Shown piece by piece: positions 1-12,976 of a DNA stretch of 52,125 bases; within the stretch, counting starts at the first letter, position 1; each line of letters starts with the position of its first letter. The stretch covers positions 1 to 52,125 of the forward strand of contig MU400763.1 in assembly GCA_022578965.1 (NCBI GenBank). The letters are read 5' to 3'. Source of the stretch: Xylaria sp. FL1777 (Eukaryota; Ascomycota; Sordariomycetes; Xylariales; Xylariaceae). A program made the translations under genes and the position numbers. The notes beneath the pieces were generated by a model. It made no database searches, was not told the origin of the DNA, and saw nothing but the letters and a program-made list of their open reading frames with translations.

Positions 1-94
<94 letters not shown>
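1..94. repeat. (TTA)n microsatellite, left half
   Basis: An uninterrupted TTA/ATT trinucleotide run fills the first 94 bases and may continue beyond the window. The same repeat resumes at 7470-7507, directly after the LTR retrotransposon, so the two runs were one locus before insertion. The last five bases (90-94, TTATT) form the left target-site duplication. Confidence 0.95.
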
Positions 95-381
95 TGTTGG
101 AATAACTGGTTATTGGTTATAACTCCTATATATAGTATGTACGATAGGTTTTGTACGGAGACCACTTTGTGCGAGGGCTATTGCATGAACCGAAGTAATC
201 TTAGTGTTAGCTTAGCTTATACGCTAGCAAAGTTTTTACACATAAAGAAAAACTTTTGCTTTATATAAACCTTTTTTTCTTTTAAACATATAGAATATAA
301 ACAGCTTATAATATAAAAATTATTGTACTTTGTTTTAGTATATATATATTAAACGTATAATCGTACAAAGCTTATTTAATA
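95..381. repeat. Left LTR (287 bp) of retrotransposon 1
   Basis: It aligns without gaps to 7183-7469; the differences I checked are transitions. This copy retains GC-containing words such as GTACGGAGACC and GCGAGGG that read ATATAAAGACT and GCAAAAG in the right copy, so it is the less mutated of the pair. Confidence 0.93.
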
Positions 382-3300
382 TTAATTAGTAGTTATATTT
401 GCACTTTTAACTTACTTGCAACAAACTATAAATTAGCTAAAATAATAATAAAGTTATATAACATACTTTTATTTTAATCTGTTAAAAAAAAATTCGTTTT
501 TTGTATTACGTTTGTTTTTTTTTTAATATATAAATATATTGTTTAGTTTATTTTCTTTAATTAGCTAAAATAAGCACGTACAAAGAAAAAAAAGAAAAGA
601 TCTAATTTATTTATATATAAAAACTAAACTTTTAACCTGTTTATTAGTACTAAAAACAAAATAAAAAAAATAGCAAGCAACTTTGCTATTTTTTAATTAT
701 ATTGCTATACGAACACTAAGCAATATATTAATTATACTGTTATATAAAAGCAAAACAGTAATTTATATAACTTAAATATAAAATTAAATATATTATATAA
801 TTTAGTTAAATTTACTATGTTTTAAAAAAACACATAATTGCTTATAACGCTTTTAAAGTTAAGGCTAATTATTTTTATGTACGAAAACTTAGCTAAAAAC
901 GTTTTAATAAACGCATAACAAATAAACGCTTGAATTAATCTTAAAATATAAAGCTAAAAAATTAATTTTAGCTATATAACTAAAATTAAGCTAAATATTA
1001 AGCTAGCATTTTACTATGCTAACTATTTATATTTTTATAAACTATTAGACTACTTTTAAAAAAAGTTTGCTAAAACTTTTAGAAAATAAACGGAAAATTA
1101 TTTCTAGGAAATTTATTAAAGCATATAAAATGCTTTGCTTAAAAACTTTAAGTTAAAAAAAATTTACTTAACGTTAAAAATAATTATAATTTAAAAGCTT
1201 ATAAAAATAGCTTACAGAAACTTTATAATTAAAGAATTAAAAAAACTACTAAATACTTGTTATATAATAACTATTTAACTATTAGTAATATTTTTAATAC
1301 TAAGCTAATAGCTAAATATTTTTTTATATAATAGTTAAAACTTTTTAGATTATTTATATATTAAACTACTTTTTAAAGACTTAAGTTTTAACGTATAATT
1401 TTAAACGTAATAATATAAATATTAACTGCAATTAATCCGGCTAAGTATTAAATATTAGAATTTCTTTAAGCTGTTTAATTTTTATATAACAAAAATAAGC
1501 TATAAACTAATTTTTTAACTAATATACAAATATTTTGTTTAGCATTATTTATTGCAAATACTAAAGCAAAAAATATATGTTTGTATAATATTAAATCTAG
1601 TTATTAAAAGCATGTTTTTTAACTTACTTTTAATAAAGTTTATATAAAACAGATTTATATCTTTTAATAAATATATTGTTTTTTAAAAAAGCTAAAACTT
1701 AAGTTAAAACTATATAAGCAAGCTATATAACTTATTATATAATAAAGCTTATTTATTTATTATTACTTGCTAATAAATTAAAATTACAGAAAACTAATAT
1801 TACGCTATATTTTTATATATTTTAAAAAGTTATATAAAAAACTTTTTTATTAACTGCATTAGTTTAAATAAAACATAAAATAAAATATATTATATAATAA
1901 ATATTTATTTTAATATTAATATAAATTATAGCTAGTATTAAGTTAACTAAACAATAGTTTTTTTTGTATAAATAAAAAAAGAAAACCTAAATTTAGCTTT
2001 GTATAAAATACTTAAATTAATGCTTAATAAGCTTAAAAAAGCATAGCAAACGTTTAATGCTAGCTATTAAAGCAAAATTTAACTAAGTATAAATGTTATA
2101 TAAATATATTAAAGTGTATTAAAGTTAGCTATAGCATTAATTTTTTAAAAACTTATGTGCAAAAGATTTTTTGCTAACTTATAAGCATGCTTATATATAG
2201 CATTAAATAGTATAGCAAAAACTTTCGTACAAAAAAACAATAAGTTATATTTTATAAACTAAAAATATAATTATAGCTATATAAAAAACTAATAACTTAA
2301 ATTTATATTAAAGTTATTAAGTTAATTAACTAAATAGCTAAGTTACTTTTAAAGCTATAACTAAAAAAACTAGAACTTTTATATAAATAAAAAATGCTTT
2401 ATTTACTAGAAAAAAAGCTACTAGTTAACATGCTATACTTTTTAAAAAAAAGCTTGTATAAAAAACGTATTTTTTAATTTGCATAAAATAATTTATAGCT
2501 AAAAACTTACTTTAAAAAAATTTTCTTTATATGTAGCAAAATATAAAAAATATCTAAAGTTAAACAATAGTACTAAAAATATTAATAAAGAATTTAATAA
2601 CTAAACTACTTAGTATTTAATAAATAACGTATTTCTTTATTATATAATAAAAAAAAACATTTAAAATTATAAAACAATAATGTTATATAATTAATTTATA
2701 TTAAGTAATTATTATTATATAAACTACTAAAATAAACTTTGAAATACTAGTGCTTTTAACTATTTAACAGTAAAAAAAGCTTAATTAAAAGCATATTTTT
2801 AAATATATTTTTGTATAAAAATTAGTTAAACCTTAAGTAACGCTTATATTTGTTTTAGCAAAAATAATACTACAAGTATTATAAGTATTATATAAATAAA
2901 AAACGCTTTTAGTATAACTATATACTATGTTTTAAATATTTTTATTTTTTTTTTATTTTTATTAAAAAACGCTAACTGCTTAAAAGTATATTTTAATAAT
3001 ATAAAGAACGTTATTATATAATAAAACAGAAAAACTATTCCTGTTATATAAAAATAAAAATATTTGTTTTTTAATATTAGCTTATATAAAGCAAATTTAT
3101 ATTTTATAAAAATAAAACTTCAAAAGCTTTATAAATGCTTTAAATACTTTTGTACGGAAAAATTATATAATATGCTTAGTTATGCAAGCTATAATATTAA
3201 TTGCTTTGCTTTAAAAGAAATTTAAAAGTTTTACTATTATTACTAATTATATAACTAAATATTTTATTATTTTAAGTTTATAATTAAAAATAACTATAAC

Positions 3301-6300
3301 TTTAATTATAAAGTTATAATTAATGTTATATAAATAAATAATAAGCAGGTTTTATATGTAATTAATGCAGCTATATTGTTTTAAGCAGCTATATTTTTAA
3401 AATTTATGTTTGTATAAAACGCTTAAAAAGCTTTATATAAATGCTAAATTAATATATATTAAGAACTTTTAAACTATGTTATATATAACTTTAGTATAAA
3501 CTTTTTGTTTAAAGAATTTTAAAACTAAGCTAAAATTATAAGTATAAAATACTAAAAAATGCTTATTAAAGCTTATTAAGCTATTAATAAAATAAAAAAA
3601 GCATATAAACTTTTTTATTATATATATAACATATTAAAAGCTAAACTAGGTTATTATATAAAAAATAAGTTAATTTTATAAATAGCAATTAAAGCTTTAA
3701 ATAATACTATAAAGCTTAATAGTTTAGTTTTAACGCTTTTTATATTTAAGGTATATTTAAGGGTTAATTAAGACTTTTCTTTTTTGTTAAATATTGTATA
3801 AAAAGCTAAAGCAGTTAAAAAAGCTATAAAAATGCTTTATAAAAAACAAGCAAAAGTTAAAATTAGCTGCATAATTTATAAATATAATAAGCTAACTTTA
3901 TATAAAGTATTATTTTTACTTTTATGCAGTAAAGTCTTTATATAGCATAAAAAGTAAAGCTAAAAAAAACTATATAAAATATAATTAATTAAAAAACCTA
4001 ACATAATTATTAATTTTATAAATAGCTTAATTTGCTTTAAATAAACATAAGTTAAGCTATATTATTATATAATTAAACATACTTTAGCAAATAGTAAAAA
4101 GAAAAATATAACTGTTATAAAACTAGCTATAGAATTAACTGTACAAAAAAAACGCAAAAAACTTAAAAAAGCTAAGAACTTTTTTATAGCGTTTGTATAA
4201 AACATTAGCAACTTGTTTTTAATTTTAAAAAAGAAATAAAATTACGCTTTAATAGTAAAATTACGTAAAAACAGCATTATTAGCACTTTTAGCGCTTTGT
4301 TTAAAAAATTAAACGCTATAAAAATTAATAACTTTGTTATATAAAGTATTTTTTAGTTTATAAAATATAATTTAAACAAACATAATAATACTTAAATTTT
4401 TAAGTTTTGCTTTATATAAAAGATTAAAAAAAAAACAACTAAGCTATATAAAAAATTTAAATTAATTATATAAAGCTATAATAATATAAAAAAAAAAACT
4501 ATATTAATTTAATTGCTAATAATTTAGCAAATAAGCTAATAATTATTGCTAGCTTTAGGCCTTTTGCTAATTTAAAACTTTAATGCTTTAAGCAAACTTT
4601 AAAATATTATATAAGCATATATATAATTAAAAAATAAGCTTGCATAAAAAATCCTTGTATAATTACTTTTTGAACTTATTTTAAAATATTTTAAAAAAAC
4701 TATTATATAAATTATATAACTATTATATAGCTTAGCTAAGTTAAAGCTATATTAGTTTAAAACTTACTATTAATATTACTATAAAAAACTTAGTATAGTA
4801 GTTTTTACATATAATTTATGTTTATTGTTTATATTAGGACTTTTATATAAATTTAGCATTATAGGTTTATAAATAAACAATATATTTAGCTTTGCTATAC
4901 TTAAATTTTTAGCAAAAAAAAAACGTAAATTATATAAAGCAAAGTTTTATATAAAGCTAAAAAAAACTTTATAACAAAATTACTTTATTAAATTTAACAG
5001 TAATTAAGTTATTTTTTTGTATAAAAAAAATATAACGCTTATGCAAAAAAGCTAAGCAAACTAATTAGCTTTAATTAACTTTTGTATAAAAAATGCTGCA
5101 TAGTAATATATTTTTTAACGTGTATGCAGCGCTTATATAAGTAGCATTTGCTAATTAAAAGCTGTATATAATTTTGCAGCTGCTGCTTAAATAATTAACT
5201 TAGCACTAGCAAATATTAAAAATTTAAACTATAAAATCAAGTGGTAAATAAATAATTATAATTACAAATTAACGTTTGTACTTTTAGATTTAAGCCGTAC
5301 AAAACTGTTTATTTTTATAAATAGTTTATTTGCAAATAATATTAATATGATTTTATAACTTGGATTTATTATTATATTTATAATAAAGCACTATATAGAA
5401 AAAAACCTAGCTTTTAAAATCAAAAAAAACATTATATATTAAAACTTTAGCAAGTATAAGTAAGTAATATAAAGTATGCTAGCTAATAAATTATATAATA
5501 TAATAAATAGCTTTAATAGCGCTATAGCTTTTTATATAACGCTTTAGAAAATTATAGTTATACTAAAAATACTTTTAATTTTTGCTATATTATGTTTAAA
5601 CTTAAAATTATTATATAACTGTTTAATAAAGCTAAAAACTACCTAAAAGAAACGCTTTATAATTAATATTATATTACTTAAAAAGTTATATAAAAGAAAA
5701 GAAATTTCCAAAGTATAATAAATTAATAGTAAAAATAATTTAATTAATACGTTTATAAAAAAAACACTAAACTAAGCGCTAAAAACCTTAGTATTTATAA
5801 ACTAGCTAACTATATAAGTAAAAGCATTTATAAAAAAAAAATAAAAATAACCTTTATATAAACAAATTAAAAAAGAGAATTAAAAAAATACTTTTATACA
5901 GAAATCGTTATAATAATTATATAATAAATAAAAAAGCAACAAGCAAATATATTTAATTTTAAAAAAAACACTAAAAACTATAAAACATTGCAAATCTTAT
6001 ATTTTCTTTCGTATAACTATTTTTTAAGCTATATATAAGTGCTTAACATTTTTTTTTACTTTTTTTACTAAACTACTATGCAACACTTAATCTTTTTTTA
6101 TTTATTTAAGCATAATAATTATAATAAATATTATATAATCGTTAAACGTACATAATATATGCATTACTTTAAAATCTTATTACTTATTAGCAACCTTAAA
6201 ATAAAAAGCTTTTGTAGTTTATATAAGTATTTTAGCTGCATAAAGCAATTATAATGCTGCGCAACTAAATAAATACTGCATAAAAGTAGCCTTTATAACA

Positions 6301-7182
6301 AATTATTTAAGCTATAATAAAAGCAATTAAAACATTATGCAAAATTTAAACCTTAATATTAACTAAAAGTATTAATATAACTTAAAACTTATTACTTTTT
6401 ATACAATAAACAATTATTAGCAAACTACTTAAACAATAAGCCATACAAAAAAAAAACAAATATATATATTTATATATAGCAACTAAAAAAATAATTAATT
6501 GCTAAAATTACTAATTAATAGTTATATAACGTTATAACTACTGTTTTAGCTTATAACGCAAAGCTAATAACTATTAATGTTATATTATAGTAAAGCAGCT
6601 ATTATATAAGTATATATATATATATATATAAATATATATATAAAAATAACTAAGTGTAAAGCTGTTATAAGTATGTATATATATGTATAAAGCAGCTAAT
6701 AGTAAAATAAGCAGCTATACAAAGTAAGAGGTTTAAAAATATAAAGGCAATAAAAGGCATTACGAAATTTGGGCTTTTTTTATAAACAAAGCTTAGCTTT
6801 TATACTTTAGTATATTATTAAACTTACTGCTATATAAAAAAGGAATTTTTAATTAACCTTAGTATAAATTGCTTACTGCTAATATTTTACTTTATATTAT
6901 TAATTAACGTTAGTTAGCTATATAATAATAAAAACAAAGAACTTTAATTATGCTAGCAATAATTAAACCGTACAAAAGTTTAAATGCTTTATTTAAAAAG
7001 CAATTACTTTTAAACTTAGGCTTTATATAACTACAGAGTTTAAAAAAAGCAAACATATAAGCAACCCTTTTTTTTGCAAGAACTAAAGTATTAAGTGTTT
7101 AATTTTCTATAGAACTATTTTTTTTTATTTTTTTTAAATAGCATTGTACAAAAAGAATTATAACTAAAAAAAAAGTAACTAG

Positions 7183-7467
7183 TGTTAAAATAACTAGTTA
7201 TTAGTTATAACTTTTATGTATAATACGTATAATAAGTTTTATATAAAGACTATTTTGTGCAAAAGCTATTATATAAACTAAAGTAATCTTAGTATTAGTT
7301 TAGCTTATATGCTAGCAAAGTTCTTATATATAAAGAAGAACTTTTGCTTTATACAAACTTTTTTTTCTTTTAAACATATAAAATATAAACAGCTTACAAT
7401 ATAAAGATTATTATACTTTGTTTTAGCATATATATATTAAACATATAATCGTATAAAGCTTATTTAA

Positions 7468-7469
<2 letters not shown>
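7183..7469. repeat. Right LTR (287 bp) of retrotransposon 1
   Basis: Equal-length partner of 95-381. It preserves the terminal CA but has lost most GG and CC dinucleotides seen in the left copy. It is followed immediately by the target-site duplication TTATT and the resumed microsatellite. Confidence 0.93.

Positions 7470-7507
<38 letters not shown>
7470..7507. repeat. (TTA)n microsatellite, right half
   Basis: Continuation of the TTA repeat of 1-94 after the LTR element. Its first five bases, TTATT, are the right target-site duplication. It runs into a poly-T tract. Confidence 0.9.
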
Positions 7508-8420
7508 TTTTTTTTTTTTTTAAAAACATTTATTAATTTTATAATTTATTATTTATAGCATTTTTTGTATTGCTTATTTTATATTATTATACTTTATTAC
7601 ATTTTGACTTTTTTTTTTTTATTTTTTTGGAATTAAAATTGTTTTTATAATTTTAACTTTTTTATTTTTACGTGTATTTTGTTCTTTTATAATTTAATTT
7701 TACTAGTTATTTAGCTGTTTTTATAACTTGTTTTTTTAGTTTTTTTTTTGTAGTTTTATTAGTTTTTTTTTGTTTTTTTTCTTACTTTTTTTTTTATTTT
7801 TATTTATTATTTAACATATTTATTAACATTTAAATAAGCTTAATTAAACTTTTATAGTATATACTTATTTAAATAAAGCAAGCTTTAAATATTTTTAAGT
7901 AATAATAATTAAAGCATACTTTTATTGCAATATTTTTATTTGCTATAATATATTTAATAAATAGTTTTTTGCTGTTTTATGCTTAATATTGTTTGCATGC
8001 TTTTTTATTTGTTTTTTTAATAAACATATATTAAATATAAGCTTTTTTTTGTTTAGTATAATTAAAGTTAAAATTTATATTTTATTTTTAGCTTTTTTTA
8101 AATATTTTCTTAAAGTTAAACTAATAGCAAAAATTCTAATTAATTTTAAATAAGTATTATTGCATTATAAAAATATAAAAAGTATTAATTATAAATTTTT
8201 TTATTAATTTTTGGACTTTATTGTTTATGTTTTTTTATAAATAATTAATAATAAATTTTGTTTGCTAAATAATATTTAAGCATTTTTTTAAAGTTTTAAA
8301 AAAACTTATTTTTAATAATATAAATTGTTTTTAAAACTTAAAATTTTTTAAAAAAATTAGCATTATTATTAAATATGTTATATTATTAAATATATAAATA
8401 AATATTAAAAAAATAAGTGC
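7508..8420. other. AT-rich mutated desert without recognisable genes
   Basis: Very AT-rich sequence with T-rich stretches and no reading frame of note on either strand. Probably eroded repeat DNA, but I find no termini or protein remnants to name it. Confidence 0.6.
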
Positions 8421-8635
8421 TTTAAGTATATTATATGCAAAAAAAGTATATTATATGTAAAAAATGCAAATTATATATAAAAAAAGCAAATTATATATAA
8501 AAAAAGCAAATTATATATAAAAAAAGCAAATTATATATAAAAAAAGCAAGTTATATATAAAAAAAGCAAATTATATATAAAAAAAGCAAGTTATATATAA
8601 AAAAAGTATGCTATATTTAAAAAAAGTAGCATAAA
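8421..8635. repeat. 20-bp tandem repeat, about ten copies
   Basis: The unit is AAAAAAGCAAATTATATATA. The central copies (about 8461-8600) are nearly identical with a few A/G changes at one position, and the outer copies on both sides diverge (GTATATTATATG type on the left, GTATGCTATATTT type on the right). That is the usual pattern of a minisatellite with a homogenised core. Confidence 0.85.
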
Positions 8636-8990
8636 ATTTTAAAATATAAAAAATAATAAACTTAGTTTATAATAACTTAATAAAATAAATAATAAATAAA
8701 ACTAGCTTTAATTAAGCTATATAAATATATTATTAATAAATATAATAATGTATAACTATAATAGTATAGCTGCAAATTTTTATAAATATAGCTATTTATA
8801 ATTATATATATATACTTAGCTTTATATATAGCAATTAAAGAAATATTTTTTTTAAAGTAGCTATATAGCATTTAAACAAGCTTAATTAAATAAAATTAAA
8901 ATATATATAATATTTAGTACTTATTAATGCTGCAATGCAAAGTAGTGCAATTAAAAAGGCATAATAAGAAAAGTAAAAAGTAGGTAAATT
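8636..8990. other. AT-rich sequence up to the island boundary
   Basis: AT-rich sequence without a supported gene. Composition changes abruptly at about 8990-9010, just before the FIP1 5' region. A short inverted repeat (TACCC-GAA-GGGTA, about 9016-9028) lies just past the boundary. Confidence 0.55.
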
Positions 8991-9114
8991 ATTAGCTGCC
9001 TAAGTATAAATAAATACCCGAAGGGTAGGTAAAAGGAGTTAGGTGGGGTTGCCTTGGTTCTGGCACACTTTTTCGCTATGGGCCACCGTACATAGGATTC
9101 TAAACGGCGCCTCT

Positions 9115-9150
9115 TTACCTCTTTCTCTCCTCTCCTCTCCTCTCCATTCG
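9115..9150 (+). promoter_or_regulatory. CT-rich tract upstream of FIP1
   Basis: A pyrimidine-rich run (repeated TCTCC) ends about 35 bp before the chosen FIP1 start codon. Such CT tracts are common in fungal core promoters and 5' leaders. It lies only about 120 bp inside the island, so the FIP1 control region must be short or reach into the AT block. The regulatory role is inferred. Confidence 0.4.
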
Positions 9151-9183
9151 CAGCAACAGCAATCAATCATCTCATTCATTATT

Positions 9184-10447
9184 ATGGATATTGACGACGA
9201 CGACGATTTCTATGCTCCGGAAGAGCCCACGACACAGTCTGCCGAAAGCGCTTCAGTTCCCGGTGCTATTGTTACCACTGCTGCACCTACGGAACCACAG
9301 CAACAGCAACAGCAACAGCAACAGCACCAGCAACAACATGATGGAGACCTAGAAGAAGGCGAGGAGGAAGACGAGGGAGCTGAGATGGAAGATTCGGACT
9401 CGGTACGGTTCCTATTATGTCGTCCATCTATTCTCCGCCTGTTCGACGTTCGGCATGCTTGCGCTTGCCCATCGATCGGCCTAACGACACCAGCATGTAC
9501 TGACACCCGCATCTCAGGACATAGATATCATCACCGAACGCAAAGACGGCACAAAAGCCGCTGCGCCAACGTGCGGCCCTCTCTGCTCCCTCTTCGTTTG
9601 TGAACTTGCCACTTACACGGCTGTGTACATCTAGACAATCGCGCTATAGTGACATCAGGAATATCCCTCAACGATCTACTTCTGCCGACACCTCGACAAA
9701 ACCCCCGGTGAAGAGGGACGAGTCTTCCAGGGGTGTCTCCGGCGCTGAACTCCCGCCCGTCTCAACCTCCACCATAGACGTCCATGCGGTCCCTATCTAC
9801 AATCCCGTTGGGAAGCCCATCACTCAGGTCAACATTGATCAAGGTCTGCTGCCCATCGCAACTTTCCTAGGCCCGCCAATCCTCACTAACCACCGTTACC
9901 ATTAGATCTCCCCGAAAACGACAAGCCTTGGAGGAAACCCGGTACCGACCTCAGCGACTATTTCAACTACGGGTTCGACGAATTCACATGGGCCCTGTAC
10001 GCCGCCAAGCAGGACAGTGTCCGCGCAGAATACAGCCAGGATGCCATCGCCCAGAACAACAAGAAAATGATGGAAGAGATGCAGATGATGATGATGGGAG
10101 GCATGCCCGGGATGGGAGGTGCAGGTGCCGCTGCTCCTTTATCCGCTATGCCTGGCATGGACGGAATGCCCCCGGAATTCCAAGCCATGATGCAGCAAAT
10201 GATGGCGTCCGGTATGGATCCCAGCCAGATGGACCCTTCGGCCATGACGGCCATGTTCTCGGGTATGCAAAGCTCGGGTGCCAGCGGGGCAACAGGGCAA
10301 GGTGCCCAGAACCAGAATTTCGGCGGTGGTGGAGGTGCCGGCAACCAAGGCCAAAGCTTTGGCTATGACCAAGGTATGGGACGAGGTGGTGGTGGTGGCG
10401 GCGGTGGCGGCTTTGGTCGGGGACGCGGCGGCAGGCGGAATTGGTGA
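9184..10447 (+). CDS. FIP1: FIP1-like pre-mRNA polyadenylation factor subunit
   Basis: Model: exons 9184-9402, 9518-9570, 9635-9843 and 9906-10447, giving 340 aa. All junctions are GT..AG and the frame holds throughout. The protein starts [10 protein letters not shown], then has a polyglutamine run (residues about 39-51) and an acidic segment. The diagnostic Fip1 motif lies at about residues 157-196: [31 protein letters not shown] methionine- and glycine-rich region follows, and the C-terminus is a G/RGG tail ending in RRNW. Fip1 is a nuclear subunit of the cleavage and polyadenylation factor that tethers poly(A) polymerase and contacts Yth1/CPSF30. Length resembles yeast Fip1. The frame stays open upstream to 9043, but 9184 fits the conserved acidic N-terminus. 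The gene starts less than 200 bp from an AT-rich transposon block, yet shows no stops or frameshifts. Confidence 0.93.
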
Positions 10448-12936
10448 AACACCTAAAGTTCAGTCTCTCTTCCGTTGGCTTCACAATTTGTCACGACCAA
10501 CCTCCCGGTGTCCACAAACCTCCTTGGAATGGAGCGGCCGTGCAAGGCGAGATATAAGGGCCGTGTCGCTTCATCTAAAACCTCGCGAAGCCTAATGCGG
10601 CGCCGGGTGTATAAGGGCCCACGTGATCTCCAACTTACGGCGACAACCCTTAAGGATATAGCAGTTCTCATCCCCGGTAACAAGCTGCGTACATACATTC
10701 ATATACGCCATCACCCAACAGATCCTACGCCAGGAGAGAACAGGATGAGCGAATTGCACTTAAATCCAAGTCGACACAACAATCCTGGGTCAGTGCTCAG
10801 TGGAGGCACATTTGGGACATCCGTTCCACTTTACCTCCAGTACACCTACAAACAGATTTATGTAGACCACACTACGAAGATCATTTGACAGGATCACAGT
10901 TCATGCAAGGGAGCCCAAGATGAGCGATGAGTGACCGCTTGTCCACCCAGGTTAAGGATGACCCGTGAATTATAAAACCCCATTGTTCTGCGCTTCATTC
11001 CTCCTTACCGGGAGATAAGTTTAGCGACAACTGGATAAGTTGTGTTCAGCATGTAGATGTAGATGTAGATGCATCACCTCCGAATCGTAGGGGAGGTTAC
11101 TCGGGAAACAAATGCTAAGTAACGTCAGATGCTAATGAACGATTAATGTAACATCCATGGATTTGATGCACGTGAATTGAGCAATGAACCCTAGCGAGTG
11201 CCTTTCACGGGGAAGTGATTGGGCTACATGTGCATATTCCCTTGTCTAGAATTCCTCGGGCCATGGTCATATGTGCGCTTCTCACGATCTTAACAAAGCC
11301 AACCCCATGCTAAATACTCTCGCGATCTTGTATGCACGTTGCAATTGGAGGTTTTCCATGCACGTCAAGTCAGGGAAGTGAGCTCATTCGGGAAATTGAA
11401 CACCCAGTTCTATTGTTAGAGCGAGAATAGGATAACCATATCCAATATAAAGAGCCTTTGCTCCGCTGCGTCTATAGATGATCATTTGGGATGAAACATT
11501 GAATATTAAGTTGGTGCATGGTTGGTTAATCCTCTTGTTAATGTTGAGATATGGGAACTCTACTACCGAATTTATGCCTCCTAAAGTCTACTTATTGACT
11601 GCCTATTCATTAATTACACCAGTAACATAATATCAATAGCTACCAGGTGCTTTTCTTTGATGATTGCAGGCTACAACAGAATACCACGGATCTCGAGAAT
11701 CCCGATTTGGCAAGCTCCCGGGGCAAATGAGTGTCAGTCTCTGATTTATACACTAGTTACGGATATTGGTATTATGGCGTTGAATGATTTTTAGCTTTTA
11801 ACTTGCCGGCCAAGGCAGTTCTTATGCCGCGAACTGGCTGTTAATGGGTGCTACTAGTTGAGATAGTCTAGGTAGGTCTGCCACAGGACTACACAGATAG
11901 ACGAATCAACAGGCTAGTCATTACAAATACCAGACCACTCCAACAGGCCGAGTGATGACGTTGAGTCATTTTGACATGCTTCTCCTTGACGGGAATGCTT
12001 GTTGTAAATATACATGATATAAGACCTGAGACTCTTCCTACATAAGAGCTGCGGGTTATCTGGTCTCAGAGGTTCGATGAGTGGAATGCACATTCTGATC
12101 GCATCGTGTCTTCTAGCCCGGAATATGCTTCAAGAGGCAGACGAGGCCAGGAATACTAAGCACTCTCTGCCTTAACTTTACTACACGCGACAAATCTCTA
12201 TGTTCACGAGATCATAGTCCTAAGCATGATGGTAGAAAGAAATAAGGACAAAACATCTAAGAAGCTACGTGAAGAAATCAGTATGAACCATAATGTACAT
12301 GGTAGAGCGGCTGGGTAGTAGTGCATCATGGTGAAGATTTAATATTGCATAAGAATGCTGAAAATACTCCAGCGGGCGATTTCAGCTAAGAGCACGTGAA
12401 GCTTTTCTCTTCCCAGTGCAAGAAATGACGATCGTCAGGACTTGTCACTCAAGGACCAAAGGCAAGCACCAAAGGCAAGCGAGGCAGATCTTGTTTGGTG
12501 AAATGTCCATGGAAGAGGGACTTCACAACAATGAAGAGAATGAACTGAGAGGGTACCTGCCAGTGAGATGGTAGCAGTGAATGCTAGGACAAGCGAGATC
12601 AGACGGTACCGGAACCGACTTAGTAAGTATCCCACAATGGAGTGCCACACAATAGAAGCCCAGGAAAGTAGAGGGAGTCCGCATTCAGGGGCGCAAAAGG
12701 CCTCGCAACTCACCTCGGTACTTGTCGCCTCCCTCCAGTCAGGTAGACACACTTGTAGATACTTGGCCTCAATTGATTCAATTGTATATGTATGCAAGCT
12801 AGCATGTATTCACTGATGTCTACCCCGCCGCCTTGGGCTCAAATGCCACCACCTGCACTACATTCCCAGACATCCGTGAGCCCGTAGACAGAAAACAATG
12901 TGTCCTTGGTCGTATCGGAAAGCCCTGCTTATCAGC

Positions 12937-12976
12937 CTCGACACTCAGCCTCGACACTCAGCCTCGACACGTAGTA
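12937..12976. repeat. 13-bp tandem repeat, three copies
   Basis: Three perfect tandem copies of CTCAGCCTCGACA lie within the gene-poor stretch. No function is evident. Confidence 0.75.

Larger units (their letters stand above)
95..7469. mobile_element. Complete degenerate LTR retrotransposon with 287-bp LTRs
   Basis: The two ends carry direct repeats of exactly equal length (95-381 and 7183-7469). The left LTR starts TGTTGG and ends TA, derived from CA; the right one starts TGTTAA and ends ACA. Both are flanked by TTATT (90-94 and 7470-7474), the 5-bp duplication expected of an integrase-type LTR element. A run of A with a terminal G (about 7166-7175) lies 7 bp before the right LTR and could be a worn polypurine tract, which would favour a plus orientation, but this is weak. 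No reading frame survives inside 382-7182: C:G to T:A changes have put stops everywhere, so the superfamily is unresolved. The left LTR keeps more G and C than the right. Confidence 0.93.

Noticed and set aside
9043..9183. In-frame N-terminal extension of FIP1
   Set aside because: The extension reads through the CT-rich leader and lacks conservation features; the acidic [10 protein letters not shown] start fits fungal FIP1.
9210..9512. Minus-strand frame with a cysteine run opposite the FIP1 first exon
   Set aside because: The poly-Cys run is the antisense of the CAG/CAA polyglutamine tract of FIP1; no independent coding evidence.
12435..12797. 120-codon minus-strand frame in the gene-poor stretch
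   Set aside because: No family resemblance, no coherent domain, no supporting splice pattern; expected length by chance in about 16 kb of balanced DNA.
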